Shown: in pieces, positions 5,280 through 5,417 of the stretch
Position numbering within the stretch: the stretch's first letter is position 1
Layout of the letters: each line of letters opens with the position of its first letter
Source of the DNA: an uncultured Pseudanabaenaceae cyanobacterium
GTDB taxonomy: Bacteria; Cyanobacteriota; Cyanobacteriia; PCC-9006; JAAUQQ01
Assembly: GCA_938015405.1 (NCBI GenBank)
Contig: CALLPZ010000248.1
Location: 1-5,417 of the forward strand
Direction: 5' to 3'
Length of the DNA stretch: 5,417 bases
The notes under the pieces: model-generated
The model's database searches: none
What the model saw: only the letters and a program-made list of their open reading frames with translations
What the model was told of the DNA's origin: nothing
Made by a program: the position numbers and the translations under genes

Positions 5280-5417
5280 CCAAATCCGCTTAATGAGTAA
5301 CCGAAACGTTTTAATAGAGTAGATGATGTCAGAATCTCAGTAGGAAGATGCCCCGAAAACTGAAAGTTGAGAGCCACTTCAACTTAGAGGAGCTTAAGGC
5401 TCGCTATCGCAATAGCC
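5280..5417 (+). mobile_element. Left end of a probable IS630-type insertion sequence, partial
   Basis: A transposase-like reading frame begins at 5348 and leaves the window, so an insertion sequence should start between the panC/cmk stop (5254) and 5348. IS630/Tc1-mariner elements insert at TA, and a TA stands at 5278-5279. It is followed by CCAAATCCGCTTAATGAG, a sequence resembling element ends I associate with cyanobacteria. The exact boundary is an inference because the right end and its matching inverted repeat are outside the window. Confidence 0.4.
5348..5417 (+). CDS. IS630-family-like transposase, N-terminus only
   Basis: Only the first 23 residues are visible: MPRKLKVESHFNLEELKARYRNS. 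The pattern M-x-RKLKVE-x-x-x-x-LEELKARYR resembles the start of cyanobacterial IS630-family transposases, just before their helix-turn-helix DNA-binding region. The frame is closed upstream by a TGA at 5324-5326, and ATG 5348 is the only ATG start after it. An AGGAAG directly abuts the ATG, too close for an ideal SD, as often seen in poorly translated transposases. The catalytic DDE part lies beyond the window, so completeness cannot be judged. Another HTH protein is possible. Confidence 0.65.
   Translation, partial: MPRKLKVESHFNLEELKARYRNS

Overview
The window is chromosomal DNA from a cyanobacterium. Three things point there. The octamer GCGATCGC (HIP1) occurs five times in 5.4 kb, at 589, 864, 1822, 4359 and 4499. 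PanC is fused to cytidylate kinase in one reading frame, an arrangement typical of cyanobacteria. The RlpA-like protein has the long N-terminal region and C-terminal double-psi beta-barrel seen in cyanobacterial members, with no SPOR domain. I cannot name a genus with confidence; a filamentous Leptolyngbya-like lineage is only a guess.

Layout, left to right. A tRNA-Cys(GCA) gene at 68-139 is followed by a strong terminator. A small, unrecognised, probably membrane-bound reading frame lies at about 364-651 (+). Converging on it is purM (purine synthesis) at 702-1736 (-). The purM terminator hairpin lies inside the 3' end of the small reading frame. A gap of about 590 bases (1868-2461) separates divergent purM and rlpA. 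It is AT-rich on its left and carries a structured leader on its right. An exported RlpA-like cell-wall protein follows at 2462-3490 (+) and has its own long terminator hairpin. Next is the bifunctional panC/cmk gene at 3671-5254 (+). Just beyond it, a probable IS630-type insertion sequence begins. Its transposase starts at 5348 and runs off the window.

The genes do not form one pathway or operon. purM (purine synthesis), panC (pantothenate/CoA) and cmk (CMP phosphorylation) are housekeeping metabolism, and rlpA is cell-envelope biology. Each appears to be a separate transcription unit, because hairpins with T-runs follow the tRNA, purM and rlpA. The gene content is ordinary. The parts worth a second look are non-coding: a leader upstream of rlpA with mutually exclusive pairings, a 19-bp palindrome over the expected -35 region of purM, and the purM terminator embedded in a possible gene. 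I saw no evidence of a novel multi-gene system.
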